A stretch of 27,953 nt of DNA, from contig JANXSH010000218.1 of assembly GCA_025356615.1 (NCBI GenBank), positions 1 through 27,953 of the forward strand, given 5' to 3'. Position numbers and translations under genes: made by a program. Below are positions 1 to 7,436 of this stretch, in pieces. Position 1 is the stretch's first letter, and every line of letters begins with the position of its first letter. The notes under the pieces were generated by a model. The model ran no database searches. It was not told where the DNA came from and saw only the letters and a program-made list of their open reading frames with translations. The stretch comes from Planctomycetia bacterium (GTDB lineage Bacteria; Planctomycetota; Planctomycetia; Gemmatales; Gemmataceae).

Positions 1-490
1 CTTCGATGAGCGGGATGCCCCGTCGCGCCAACTCCGCGAGCAGTCGCGGCGTCAAGGCGTTGTACCCCAACACATACGTAAGGAACACGGCGCGGGTGTT
101 GGACGTGAGCCGGTCCAACACTTGTTCGGTGTCCATGCCGAGCGTTCGCGGGTCGATGTCCACGAAGACGGGCGCGAACCCCGCGTGCAGCACCGCGCCG
201 ATGTCCGACACCCAAGTGATCGTCGGCACGATCACCTCGCCGCCCGCGCCGTACAGCTCGCGTAGCGCGGCGATGGTGACGAGGTTCGCCGACGAACCCG
301 AGTTGACGAACACGCTGTGCCGGACGCCGACCCACTCCGACCACTCGTTCTCGAACGCCCGCACGTTGGCGGATTGCGTTAGGATCGGGTCGTCCTGTTG
401 GAGCAGGCTACAAACGGCGTCCAAATCCTCGCGGAGGATGTTGTTCTTCATCAGCGGCCAGTCGAGGCCGCGATTTACGGTGCAGATCAT
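1..490 (-). CDS. DegT/DnrJ/EryC1/StrS-family sugar aminotransferase, N-terminal part (cut by window edge)
   Basis: The minus strand is open from an ATG at 490 to the left edge, giving about 163 residues of the N-terminal half of a PLP-dependent sugar aminotransferase. Visible family features are the start region (LDWPLMKNNI), then NSGSSANLVTIAALRELYGAGGEVIVPTITW, then the stretch leading to FVDIDPRTLGMD. In this family the NSGSSAN segment lines the cofactor phosphate site. The catalytic lysine lies further on, outside the window. The enzyme would transaminate a nucleotide-bound keto-sugar, or a related scaffold, for surface-polysaccharide building. The ATG overlaps the TGA of the upstream E1-beta gene (TGATG), so the two are probably translationally coupled. 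Family assignment is confident; the substrate is unknown. Confidence 0.85.
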   Translation of the reverse strand, partial: MICTVNRGLDWPLMKNNILREDLDAVCSLLQQDDPILTQSANVRAFENEWSEWVGVRHSVFVNSGSSANLVTIAALRELYGAGGEVIVPTITWVSDIGAVLHAGFAPVFVDIDPRTLGMDTEQVLDRLTSNTRAVFLTYVLGYNALTPRLLAELARRGIPLIE

Positions 491-1581
491 CAGAATGGCC
501 CCCGAAACGTGATCTTCTCCAGGTCGATTCGCTCGGCGGGCACCCAGCCCGTGGCGCGTCCCTCGACCATGTCGCGGGCCGCCACGGCGATGCCACGGGC
601 GTCGGGATAGAACAGGTCTTCCAGCGCCGGTGTCGTCGGGCACGTCGTCGGGGCGAAGCCCATGCGCTGAAGCCGAAGGTCGCGGATGTGCCCGAGGCGC
701 TCGGCGACGCCAGCGACGATCTCGGCGGATGCGCCGCAGTTGGTCCACGCGGTATCGACGACGATGAGCCGGCCCGTGCGTTCGACCGACTCGGCGATCG
801 TGTCCATGTCGAGCGGGCTGAGCCAGATGGGGTCGATGATCTCGGCGCGGATGCCGACCTCCTCGAGGTAGCGCTGCGCCCGCAGGCACTCCGTCTGCAT
901 GTAGGAGATGCCGACGATGGTCACGTCCTCGCCCGGTACGGTGATTCGTGCCTTGCCCGGTGCGACGACGTAATCCCCCTCGGGCACCGGGCCGGTCTGG
1001 AAGTGCAGCAGGCGGTGTTCGACGAACAGGACCGGGTTGTCGTCCCGGATGGCGGCGAGGAGGCAGCCCTTCGCGTCGTGCGGCGTCGAGGGGGCGACGA
1101 CCTTGATGCCGGGGACGTGCATGAAGAAGCTGTGCAGCCCCTGCGAGTGCTGCGCCCCCTGCCCCCAACTCTTGCCGATCATCGCCCGGACGACGAGCGG
1201 AACGCTGACCTGCCCGCCGTACATGTACCGGCTCTTGGCCGCGACGTTGACGAGCTGGTTCATCGCCAGCATCAGGAAGTCCATGCGGATGTGGACGTGG
1301 ACGGGGCGCAGCCCGGCCATCGCCATGCCGATCGCGGCCCCGGTCATGCCGTCCTCGGAGAGCGGCGTCCCGAAGACGCGATCGGGGCCGTATTTCTCGA
1401 CCAGCCCGCGCGTCGTCCCCTGGATCGCCTTGGGGTCGTCCACGTCGAGGCCCATGACGATCACGCGGTCGTCCCGCTCCATCTCCTGGTCGGCGGCCTC
1501 GCGCAGCGCCTCGACGAACGAGATCGTCCGCGTCTCGGGGACGACGACCTCGGTGTGTTTCAAAGGTGCGGTCAGCAGCAT
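490..1581 (-). CDS. Thiamine-dependent dehydrogenase E1 component, beta subunit
   Basis: A 363-residue protein of the pyruvate/2-oxoacid dehydrogenase E1-beta family: a transketolase-type pyrimidine-binding domain (about residues 18-200, with TISFVEALREA and SEDGMTGAAIGMAMAGLRPV) followed by the C-terminal transketolase domain (about 215-340, with GEDVTIVGISYM and RLIVVDTAWTNCGASAEI). The length is normal for the family. A strong ribosome binding site (AAGGAGGT, bases 1589-1596) precedes the ATG at 1581. It lies downstream of the alpha subunit and overlaps the DegT aminotransferase gene by one base. No lipoyl-bearing E2 or E3 gene is visible nearby, and the neighbours make nucleotide sugars. 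The pair may therefore act in a surface-glycan pathway rather than in central metabolism; that is inference. Confidence 0.88.
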   Translation of the reverse strand: MLLTAPLKHTEVVVPETRTISFVEALREAADQEMERDDRVIVMGLDVDDPKAIQGTTRGLVEKYGPDRVFGTPLSEDGMTGAAIGMAMAGLRPVHVHIRMDFLMLAMNQLVNVAAKSRYMYGGQVSVPLVVRAMIGKSWGQGAQHSQGLHSFFMHVPGIKVVAPSTPHDAKGCLLAAIRDDNPVLFVEHRLLHFQTGPVPEGDYVVAPGKARITVPGEDVTIVGISYMQTECLRAQRYLEEVGIRAEIIDPIWLSPLDMDTIAESVERTGRLIVVDTAWTNCGASAEIVAGVAERLGHIRDLRLQRMGFAPTTCPTTPALEDLFYPDARGIAVAARDMVEGRATGWVPAERIDLEKITFRGPF

Positions 1582-1600
1582 GGGTCAGACCTCCTTAAAA

Positions 1601-1686
1601 GGTGACAAGGTGACACGGTGATTCGCTTCGATTGGGTGACAAGGTGACAAACTAACATTGACCTTGTCACCTTGTCACCTTGTCAC
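1601..1686. repeat. GGTGACAA tandem/inverted repeat between E1 alpha and beta genes
   Basis: The intergenic gap carries GGTGACAAGGTGACA at 1601-1615, GGTGACAAGGTGACAA at 1635-1650, and the reverse complement TTGTCACCTTGTCACC at 1664-1679, which continues to 1686. The 16-base arms at 1635-1650 and 1664-1679 are perfectly complementary with a 13-base loop, so the transcript can form a stable hairpin between the two coupled subunit genes. There is no T-run on either strand, so it is not a typical terminator. Confidence 0.8.
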
Positions 1687-1694
1687 TGACGTGG

Positions 1695-2636
1695 TTAGTT
1701 CTTTTCCTTGTAGATGTCGCGGGTCAGTTCGGCCGGCTGCGGGTAGGGGCTGGCCTCGGCGAACGCGAAGGCGTCGGTGATCTCCAACTCGACCTCGCGC
1801 TCGACGCGCGCCTTGTCCTCGCGGGAGATCATGTCGGCGAGGCGGGGCACGGCGTCGTTGTCGAGCCAGGGCTGCGCCTCCTCCTCGTCGCGGTAGCCGA
1901 GGTGGAAGTCGAGTCCGGGGCCGACGTGTTCGCGCCAGCGGTACGTCCGCACTTCGAGGAACATCGGGCCGGCCCCGCCCCGGACCTGATCGACGACCTG
2001 CGAGACGCGCTCGGTGAGCCAGAGGAGGTCGTTCCCGTCGAGTTGCTCGGCCGGCATGCCGTGGGCGCGGGCGCGGTCGCAGATCGCCAGACTCCCCTGG
2101 CGGCGCGACTGGTGCGTGTGGATGGCGTAGCCGTTGTTCTCGCAGATGAACAGGATCGGGAGCTTCTTCAGCACGGCGAAGTTGAGGCTCTCGGCGAAGA
2201 CGCCCTCCTCGGTCGCGCCATCGCCGAAGAAGCTCGCGACGATCGCGTCGGACTTGCGAAAACGCAAGGCGTAGGCGTGGCCGACGGCGTTCGCGACCGT
2301 CGTGCCGACGACGGCGGACATGCCCATGACGCCCTTGTCGGGGGCGATGAGGTGCATCGACCCGCCCTTGCCGCGCGAGCAGCCGGTCGCCTTTCCGAAC
2401 AGCTCGGCGACCATGGCGCGCATGCTGCCGCCCTTGGCGAGGTACAGCGCGTGGCCGCGGTAGGTGCCGTAGACGACATCACTCGGGCGGAGCGACTCGC
2501 AGACGCCGACGCTGACGGCCTCCTGGCCGATCGAGAGGTGGACGGGGCTTTTGATCCGATCAGTCGGATAGATGCGGGCGATCTCTTCCTCGACCCGACG
2601 AATCCGATAGAGCGACCGATAGAGTCGGGGTAGCAT
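1695..2636 (-). CDS. Thiamine-dependent dehydrogenase E1 component, alpha subunit
   Basis: A 313-residue E1-alpha homologue. It begins with the family-typical LYRSLYRIRRVEEEIARIYP and has the conserved YRGHA histidine segment (about residues 59-63). The thiamine-diphosphate motif is at about 138-168: GDGATEEGVFAES followed by ILFICENNGYAI. With the beta subunit downstream it would form the heterotetramer that decarboxylates a 2-oxo acid. The start at 2636 lies inside the 3' end of the upstream GDP-fucose-synthase-like gene (77-base overlap). It is supported by the match to the family N-terminus and by a CGGAGGA-type ribosome site read on the minus strand at 2646-2651. The substrate cannot be told from the sequence. 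Confidence 0.88.
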   Translation of the reverse strand: MLPRLYRSLYRIRRVEEEIARIYPTDRIKSPVHLSIGQEAVSVGVCESLRPSDVVYGTYRGHALYLAKGGSMRAMVAELFGKATGCSRGKGGSMHLIAPDKGVMGMSAVVGTTVANAVGHAYALRFRKSDAIVASFFGDGATEEGVFAESLNFAVLKKLPILFICENNGYAIHTHQSRRQGSLAICDRARAHGMPAEQLDGNDLLWLTERVSQVVDQVRGGAGPMFLEVRTYRWREHVGPGLDFHLGYRDEEEAQPWLDNDAVPRLADMISREDKARVEREVELEITDAFAFAEASPYPQPAELTRDIYKEKN

Positions 2637-3579
2637 TTCGAGGGTCCTCCGTGACCACGTGTTGCAGGAACCAGGTGTAGGTCTGAGTCAGGGCGGCTTC
2701 CAGCGTCGTCGCGGGCCGCCATCCGAGTGCGAACAACGGCGACGAGTCGAGACGCTTGAGCTTCACGCCGTCCGGCTTACTGGCATCGAATAAGAGCCGA
2801 CCGCGATAGCCGACGATGTCGGCAATGAGACGGGCTACCCCGGCGATCGACACGTCGGTGCCGCCGCCGAGGTTGATCGGCTCCGGTTCATCATAGTGAC
2901 ACATCACGAAAACGGCAGCGTCGGCGATGTCCCTCGCGCCGACGAACTCGCGCCGGGGAGTGCCGCTGCCCCAGACGGGGACCTCCGGTCGGCCCTCTCG
3001 TTTCGCCTCGTAGAATCGGCGCATCAGGGCGGGGATGACATGCCCCGTGTCCTCGGAGAAGTCGTCGCCGGGGCCGAAGGCGTTGGCCGGGATCGCCGTG
3101 ACGAAGTTCGCCGCGTGTTGATCGCGGTAGGCGGCGCACAGGTGCATCCCGGCGATCTTGGCGGAGGCATACGCCGCGCTCGTCGGCTCGAGCGGCCCGG
3201 TGTGCATCGCCCCGACGCCCATCGGCTGCGATGCGAGGCGCGGGTAGCCGCACGAACTGCCGAGGTAGAGGAGCTTGCGGACGCCGTGGGCGTGCGCGAC
3301 GGGCAGGAGGTTCGTGGCGACGAGCAGGTTGTCGAGCATCAAATCGGCGGGCGACTTCCGATTCAGGCCGATCCCGCCGGACTTCCCGGCGGCGACGAAG
3401 ACGTACTCGGGCCGATACTCCGCGAAGAAGTCCTCGACCTGGGCGGGCGAGGTGTAGTCCGGCTCCCCCGGCCCGACGCCGACGAGGGAGTCGTACCCCT
3501 CGTCGCGCAGGCGATCGACGATCGCGGCCCCGAGCAGGGTCGATCCGCCGGCGACGAAGATGCGCGAGGTGATATTCAT
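2560..3579 (-). CDS. GDP-L-fucose-synthase-like NAD(P)-dependent epimerase/reductase
   Basis: A 339-residue short-chain dehydrogenase of the extended type, close to GDP-L-fucose synthase (Fcl/WcaG). Visible features are the nucleotide-binding start (FVAGGSTLLGAAIV), the catalytic serine segment LGSSCGYP, the YASAKIAG Tyr-Lys pair, and the family strings HVIPALMRRFYEA and VWGSGTPRREF. The start is the ATG at 3579, where MNITSRIF begins the Rossmann fold; a longer open frame to 3885 is the duplicated upstream region and is not used. A GGAGG site lies just upstream. The ATG overlaps the stop of a shrunken kinase frame (ATGA), showing the ancestral kinase-synthase coupling. In this setting it probably modifies a GDP-linked heptose or hexose; the exact sugar is unknown. 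Confidence 0.85.
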   Translation of the reverse strand: MNITSRIFVAGGSTLLGAAIVDRLRDEGYDSLVGVGPGEPDYTSPAQVEDFFAEYRPEYVFVAAGKSGGIGLNRKSPADLMLDNLLVATNLLPVAHAHGVRKLLYLGSSCGYPRLASQPMGVGAMHTGPLEPTSAAYASAKIAGMHLCAAYRDQHAANFVTAIPANAFGPGDDFSEDTGHVIPALMRRFYEAKREGRPEVPVWGSGTPRREFVGARDIADAAVFVMCHYDEPEPINLGGGTDVSIAGVARLIADIVGYRGRLLFDASKPDGVKLKRLDSSPLFALGWRPATTLEAALTQTYTWFLQHVVTEDPRNATPTLSVALSDSSGRGRDRPHLSD

Positions 3580-3893
3580 GACGCCTCCGCCGTGATCTCG
3601 GACGCTGTCCGCGCAATGATCGTCGTCGCCAGGACCGCGCCGCCGTCGTGCGCGCGATACCAGTCGGGGTAGTCGATCCCCCCTCCGAAAAAGGAGATCC
3701 GAAAGGGGGTGCGGCAGATGATCATTCCTTGATCCTTTCCCGATGCCCGATGTTGATCGACGGTGCCAAGCAAGTAGGTTATCGAGGCGGTCCGGGTGAT
3801 CCCTCACCCGTCCGCGAGCAGGTGCCTGCCCGGAGTCTATTCTTGTCTCATGCCCAAGATGCCATGAAAGAGGCAAGGCTGTCAAGAGAGGAA
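3517..3893. repeat. Diverged direct duplication, copy A (synthase start + kinase remnant + kinase leader)
   Basis: Read in the same order, 3517-3604 matches 6039-6127 (first 21 codons of the synthase plus the kinase 3' end). Bases 3618-3893 match 7067-7340 (kinase 5' end plus upstream leader). Shared leader landmarks are CTTGATCCTTT, CACCCGTCCGCGAGCAGG, TCTATTCTTGTCTCATGCCC and GTCAAGAGAGGAA. Similarity is high but not perfect. The two copies flank the ATPase/TOPRIM gene pair. Confidence 0.85.
3576..3725 (-). pseudogene. Internally deleted GHMP (heptose-phosphate) kinase remnant, 49 codons
   Basis: This frame reads MIICRTPFRISFFGGG and continues like the intact kinase at 6098-7171 for about 36 residues. 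It then jumps to a short IARTA segment, also found inside the intact kinase, and ends with the same C-terminus (TAEAS). More than 300 codons are missing, including the ATP-binding glycine-rich loop, so no kinase activity is possible. The deletion is in frame. The stop still overlaps the start of the downstream synthase gene as ATGA, so the remnant could act as a translated leader for it. One extra residue (AHDGGAV against AHGGAV) and several substitutions separate the copies. Confidence 0.8.
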
Positions 3894-3974
3894 TAAAAGA
3901 AGTGCAGAGCGCGATAGTTGCGGATAATCACTGGAGCACGAAGGAATTCTGCCTCGGGGTCATTTCAGGCGCAA

Positions 3975-4688
3975 TCATATTCCGGGAGAGATTGAAGGTG
4001 GAGCGGTCAAGTCGTAAATGTTGCGACAAAGATCGAGAAGCACTTTGAACGTACCAAGATGTAGAGCGTGATCTGCCACTCGACTGATTAGTTGGTTCAG
4101 GTAGGGTGCTTGGAGAACGGGGCCAGGATCCCTCTTGCTGTAGTTCAACCTTCTCTCTCGGAACATTTCTTTCAAGTAGTGATGGTGGAACTCTGCATGG
4201 TAGGTGTATCCCGGTGCAACACCCATTAATTCGGGGTCTTGTGTGGAAACGTCATAGAACTGGGCCAACGATCGAAACAGTTGTCCGCTGGGGTTTCGCT
4301 GGAAAACAGAACGGTTGCCCAGGCACCATGTTTCAATTGTGCGGTTTTGCACGATTACGCGCGTCGTGACTCCACCATCGATCTTCACCTCTGAATCGCG
4401 GATGCAGGACAAAACCTCTTCAGTGCGGTACTCGACGGACTCTTCGTCTGCATCTAGACATATCACAAAGTAAGAATACTTCCCGACGGCATTGATGTCC
4501 TCGATGGATCGGTCGAGCATACTGCCAAGCAATCGAGGATACCCTTCGCCACTGATGAGGAAGTAATTGTTCTTGTTGATGGCGTCAGGGGATGAAACGC
4601 GCGAGTAGTGCGGGAGCAAATACGATAACCAAGCAGGATATACTCGCGCCTCGGTCTGCCTCCCTTCGACCAAAAAGTAGAGGTTCAT
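3975..4688 (-). CDS. TOPRIM-like putative nuclease, partner of the adjacent ATPase (anti-phage module)
   Basis: A 237-residue protein with the arrangement of small TOPRIM-type nucleases found next to ATPases in defence pairs (RloB/AbiL/DUF4276/DUF4435-like). It opens with strand-glutamate NLYFLVEGRQTE (Glu8). A second hydrophobic strand ends in acidic residues, YFVICLDADEE (Asp79, Asp81), followed by NRTIETWCLGN (about 115-125), which resembles the conserved E-W segment of such proteins. The ATG overlaps the TGA of the ATPase gene (ATGA), so the two form an operon. By analogy with OLD/PARIS/AbiL systems it may cut nucleic acid when released or activated by the ATPase. The precise family could not be fixed by eye. 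Confidence 0.6.
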   Translation of the reverse strand: MNLYFLVEGRQTEARVYPAWLSYLLPHYSRVSSPDAINKNNYFLISGEGYPRLLGSMLDRSIEDINAVGKYSYFVICLDADEESVEYRTEEVLSCIRDSEVKIDGGVTTRVIVQNRTIETWCLGNRSVFQRNPSGQLFRSLAQFYDVSTQDPELMGVAPGYTYHAEFHHHYLKEMFRERRLNYSKRDPGPVLQAPYLNQLISRVADHALHLGTFKVLLDLCRNIYDLTAPPSISPGI

Positions 4689-5845
4689 TGGGCAGTGGCC
4701 CCATCGAGGTACAATGGGCTATTCATGAGTTGTATGAACGCCTCATGGCGTGATTTGCCGATCCCCGCCTCTGCCGCGCCTATCGTGCGGACTTCGGACC
4801 CTTTCCGAGTCACCACTTTCCAATGATTCTGGGGGATATTATTGATGATATAGGGGTGATGGCTCGTAACGATGAATTGAAGACGATGCCGATGGCCCAT
4901 CATGTCGCCCGTGATGTCGTCAAGACAGTTGATTCCCAGGCTGTTCTCGAATTCGTCGATCAGGATTACTGACTCGTCGGGCCAGAGGGCGACGCTGGCG
5001 AGGTGCATCAGCGTGCGGAACATGCCGGAAGACAGATGCCTTTCCGGAATCCAGCTCTCGGACCCGGCCTCCTTGATGCGCAGATCGGGCACATCCGCGA
5101 ACGGCCCTACGAAAATACGATCGAACCTCACCTCCTCCACGAGTGGGAATACTTCTCGGAATTGGGAGACGATCTCAAGGAAGGAACCCTTGTCGTTCTC
5201 GAAAAGAATTGCCAGCTTGATGTAGGTAGGCAGGTCGCTCTCCCGAATTGCATCGACGGTTTGGAATCGCTTGCAAAGCGCGTCGAACCTATGGATCACC
5301 TCACCAGTCTGGCGCGCGGTCTGGTCCAGGTAGGCGATGTGCCCGAACCCCTTGATGACAGGCTTGATGCGTTCTTCCTCTTTCAGGAGCGATAACGCGC
5401 TCTTGAAGGGGGAGAGCTTGGGGGTCGGCTTCTGTTGGAAGTAGATGGTATCGCTGTCCCGCTCGATGATTACCTCTTCGCCTACCCGGAGTCGCTCCAT
5501 CACGATCTTCGGCCCTGAAGATAGCTCGTCGTCAGATGTCAGCCCCAACAGGACACCAATACCAGTGCCCGGCTGATCCTCCTCCTTCGGCCTGTTTTCG
5601 TACTCCCCTTCCCACTGATACCTATTGCCGGAGGTGGTGAACTGTATCCGCCAGGCAACGCCCCATGCGGATGGTAAGTCATCGCCGCGTCTGGCGATAC
5701 TTTGGAGTGTGCGGATCGCTCGGAGGATCTCAGTCTTGCCAACACCGGACCCTCCGACGAGAAGCGTCATGTCAGGGTAGAATTCGGTGGGCGTCAGCTT
5801 CCAGCCGGTGTCCTTGTTCAAAAATTCGAGGTGTTCGATACGCAT
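4685..5845 (-). CDS. AAA/ABC-type ATPase of a two-gene defence module (OLD/AbiL/PARIS-like)
   Basis: A 386-residue ATPase counted from MRIEHLEFLNKD at 5845; an in-frame ATG further out at 5890 would add 15 poorly conserved residues. The Walker A motif is GGSGVGKT (about 31-38), Walker B is VILIDEFENSLG (about 293-304), and the switch histidine segment is FIVTSHHPYIINNIP (about 324-338). This is the single-ATPase layout of AAA_15/AAA_21 proteins that dimerise like SMC/ABC heads. It is encoded 5' of, and overlapping with, the TOPRIM-like gene. The pair sits between two partial copies of the kinase-synthase junction and so looks inserted. Anti-phage function is inferred from the pairing. Confidence 0.75.
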   Translation of the reverse strand: MRIEHLEFLNKDTGWKLTPTEFYPDMTLLVGGSGVGKTEILRAIRTLQSIARRGDDLPSAWGVAWRIQFTTSGNRYQWEGEYENRPKEEDQPGTGIGVLLGLTSDDELSSGPKIVMERLRVGEEVIIERDSDTIYFQQKPTPKLSPFKSALSLLKEEERIKPVIKGFGHIAYLDQTARQTGEVIHRFDALCKRFQTVDAIRESDLPTYIKLAILFENDKGSFLEIVSQFREVFPLVEEVRFDRIFVGPFADVPDLRIKEAGSESWIPERHLSSGMFRTLMHLASVALWPDESVILIDEFENSLGINCLDDITGDMMGHRHRLQFIVTSHHPYIINNIPQNHWKVVTRKGSEVRTIGAAEAGIGKSRHEAFIQLMNSPLYLDGATAQ

Positions 5846-6026
5846 AGTAGAACTCCCGGCAAGGTAGATACTTCGCATGGCCGAACACACTTACGCCACT
5901 TGCCAGTAAGCATTGTACACTCAGCAAGCCCCAAGTCCATCGGCGAGGAGTGGGGATGTGAAGCGGGAGGGGCGAGTGTGCACCTCACTCGCCCACCTTC
6001 GACTCTGCACCTTGCACTTGGCTATG

Positions 6027-6101
6027 TTATCGCCAAGCGACGATCGCCGCCCCGAGCAAGGTCGATCCGCCGGCGACGAAGATGCGCGAGTCGATATTCA
6101 T
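6027..6101 (-). pseudogene. Truncated 5' fragment of the GDP-fucose-synthase-like gene
   Basis: An ATG at 6101, overlapping the kinase stop as ATGA, opens a 24-codon frame. Its first 21 codons (MNIDSRIFVAGGSTLLG onward) match the start of the intact synthase at 3579 with one amino-acid change (T4D) and synonymous differences such as CTG/TTG. Homology stops at about 6039, after which the frame runs into unrelated sequence and a TAA. This is the break point on the kinase side of the inserted ATPase/TOPRIM cassette. Confidence 0.82.
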
Positions 6102-7171
6102 GACGCCTCCGCAGTCATGTCGGACGAGACGAGTTCGCGGAACGGCAGGGGCGACTCCCACCCGCGTCGGGCCGGCTCGTACTCCTTTTGCGGCTCGTAG
6201 AAGATGATCTGGCTGCCCGCCGTGTCGAACCGGAACGGGACGTGGATGCGCCCCGGCAGCGCGGCGAGTACATCGGCCTGGCGGTCCGGCTCGACGAACA
6301 GGAGCAGGAAGCCGCCGCCGCCCGCGCCGGTGAGCTTGCCGCCGAGCGCCCCGGCCTCCTGGGCGCGGGCGTAGAGGTCATCGATCTCGGAGTTCGACAC
6401 CTGGGAACTGAGGCTGCGCTTGGCCTGCCAGGACTCATGGAGAAGCTCGCCGAAGGCGCGGATGTCGGAGCCGCTGGCGAGGATGTCGATGCTCTCCTCG
6501 ACGAGCTCCTTGATGATGCGTAACTGTCGCCGGCGCGCCTCGAGGTTGGCCACATAGCTGCGGGCGACATCCGCAGCCGTCCGCGCGATGCCGGTGTAGA
6601 CGAGGAGCAGGTGGGACTGGAGTTCGGCCATCCGCGACGGGGGCAGGATGAGCGAGTCGATCGCCATCTCGCCGCTGGGGTGGAACTTGACGTGCCGCAG
6701 TCCGCCGTAGGCCGCCATGACCTGGTCCTGCGAGCCGACCGTCTCGCGGAGGACGTTCTGCTCGAGGTGAAGGCTCTCGTGGGCGAGTTGCGACTTCGTC
6801 ACCATCTCGCTGCGCAGGGCGTGCAGCGCGTGCAGGAGACTCACGGTGAACGCCGAACTCGACCCCATGCCACTGCGGGCCGGCAGGTCGCCATCGTGGT
6901 GCAGCTCGACGCCGCCGTCGATCTTCAGGAACCGTAGCGTCTCGCGGACGGAAGGGTGCGTGACCTCGTCGATGGTGCGGCAGGTCTCGATCTTGCGATA
7001 GACGACGCGGATGCGGTGCTCGAAGAACGGCGGGAGGTAGCGGCAGGTGAGGTAGCAATACTTGTCGATCGTCGTCGCCAGGACCGCACCACCGTGGGCG
7101 CGATACCAGTCGGGATAATCGGTCCCGCCTCCGAAGAAGGAGATGCGGAACGGGGTGCGACAGATGATCAT
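6098..7171 (-). CDS. hddA: GHMP-family sugar kinase, D-glycero-D-manno-heptose 7-phosphate kinase type
   Basis: A 357-residue GHMP kinase. It begins RTPFRISFFGGGTDYPDWY, the signature N-terminus of heptose/fucose-type kinases. The glycine-rich ATP loop is DLPARSGMGSSSAFTVS (about 95-111), and the third GHMP motif, GGKLTGAGGGGFLLLF, lies near 300-315. Length is normal. HddA phosphorylates heptose 7-phosphate on the way to GDP-heptose, which fits a GDP-sugar reductase/epimerase as the next ancestral gene. Read on the minus strand, an AAGGA site precedes the ATG. The gene ends with an ATGA overlap onto only a fragment of the synthase; the intact synthase is now 2.5 kb away. HddA is the best reading, but substrate choice within this family is hard to infer. 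Confidence 0.82.
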   Translation of the reverse strand: MIICRTPFRISFFGGGTDYPDWYRAHGGAVLATTIDKYCYLTCRYLPPFFEHRIRVVYRKIETCRTIDEVTHPSVRETLRFLKIDGGVELHHDGDLPARSGMGSSSAFTVSLLHALHALRSEMVTKSQLAHESLHLEQNVLRETVGSQDQVMAAYGGLRHVKFHPSGEMAIDSLILPPSRMAELQSHLLLVYTGIARTAADVARSYVANLEARRRQLRIIKELVEESIDILASGSDIRAFGELLHESWQAKRSLSSQVSNSEIDDLYARAQEAGALGGKLTGAGGGGFLLLFVEPDRQADVLAALPGRIHVPFRFDTAGSQIIFYEPQKEYEPARRGWESPLPFRELVSSDMTAEAS

Positions 7172-7340
7172 TCCTTGATCCTTTTTCGATTCCCGATGTC
7201 AAATCATGAGTGCAAAGCAAGTAGGAGATCGAAGCGGTCCGGGTGGTCCATCACCCGTCCGCGAGCAGGAAACTGCTCAGGGTCTATTCTTGTCTCATGC
7301 CCAAGATGCCATGAATGGGGCAATGCTGTCAAGAGAGGAA
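7172..7340. repeat. Kinase leader, copy B of the duplicated region
   Basis: The non-coding leader upstream of the intact kinase is the partner of 3726-3893. The two share a block of about 165 bases with scattered substitutions and short indels, ending at the same GTCAAGAGAGGAA string. Homology continues into the first 35 or so kinase codons (to about 7067). Conservation of the leader implies that promoter or regulatory signals were copied with the gene start. Confidence 0.8.
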
Positions 7341-7436
7341 ATCCGATCGACATTCCGCAGTCATGCGGATTCCTGACGACCGGAGAGGGGTGGGAGCATC
7401 GTCAATAGCCTGTACAACGGAACCAGGATAGGGAGT

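Noticed and set aside
688..2633. Long plus-strand open frames opposite the E1 genes
   Set aside because: Low-complexity, charge-rich translations without family features; the minus-strand frames encode recognisable E1 subunits.
2560..3885. 441-residue version of the synthase
   Set aside because: The added N-terminus is the shifted frame of the kinase remnant and its leader; the Rossmann fold starts at 3579 with its own ribosome site.
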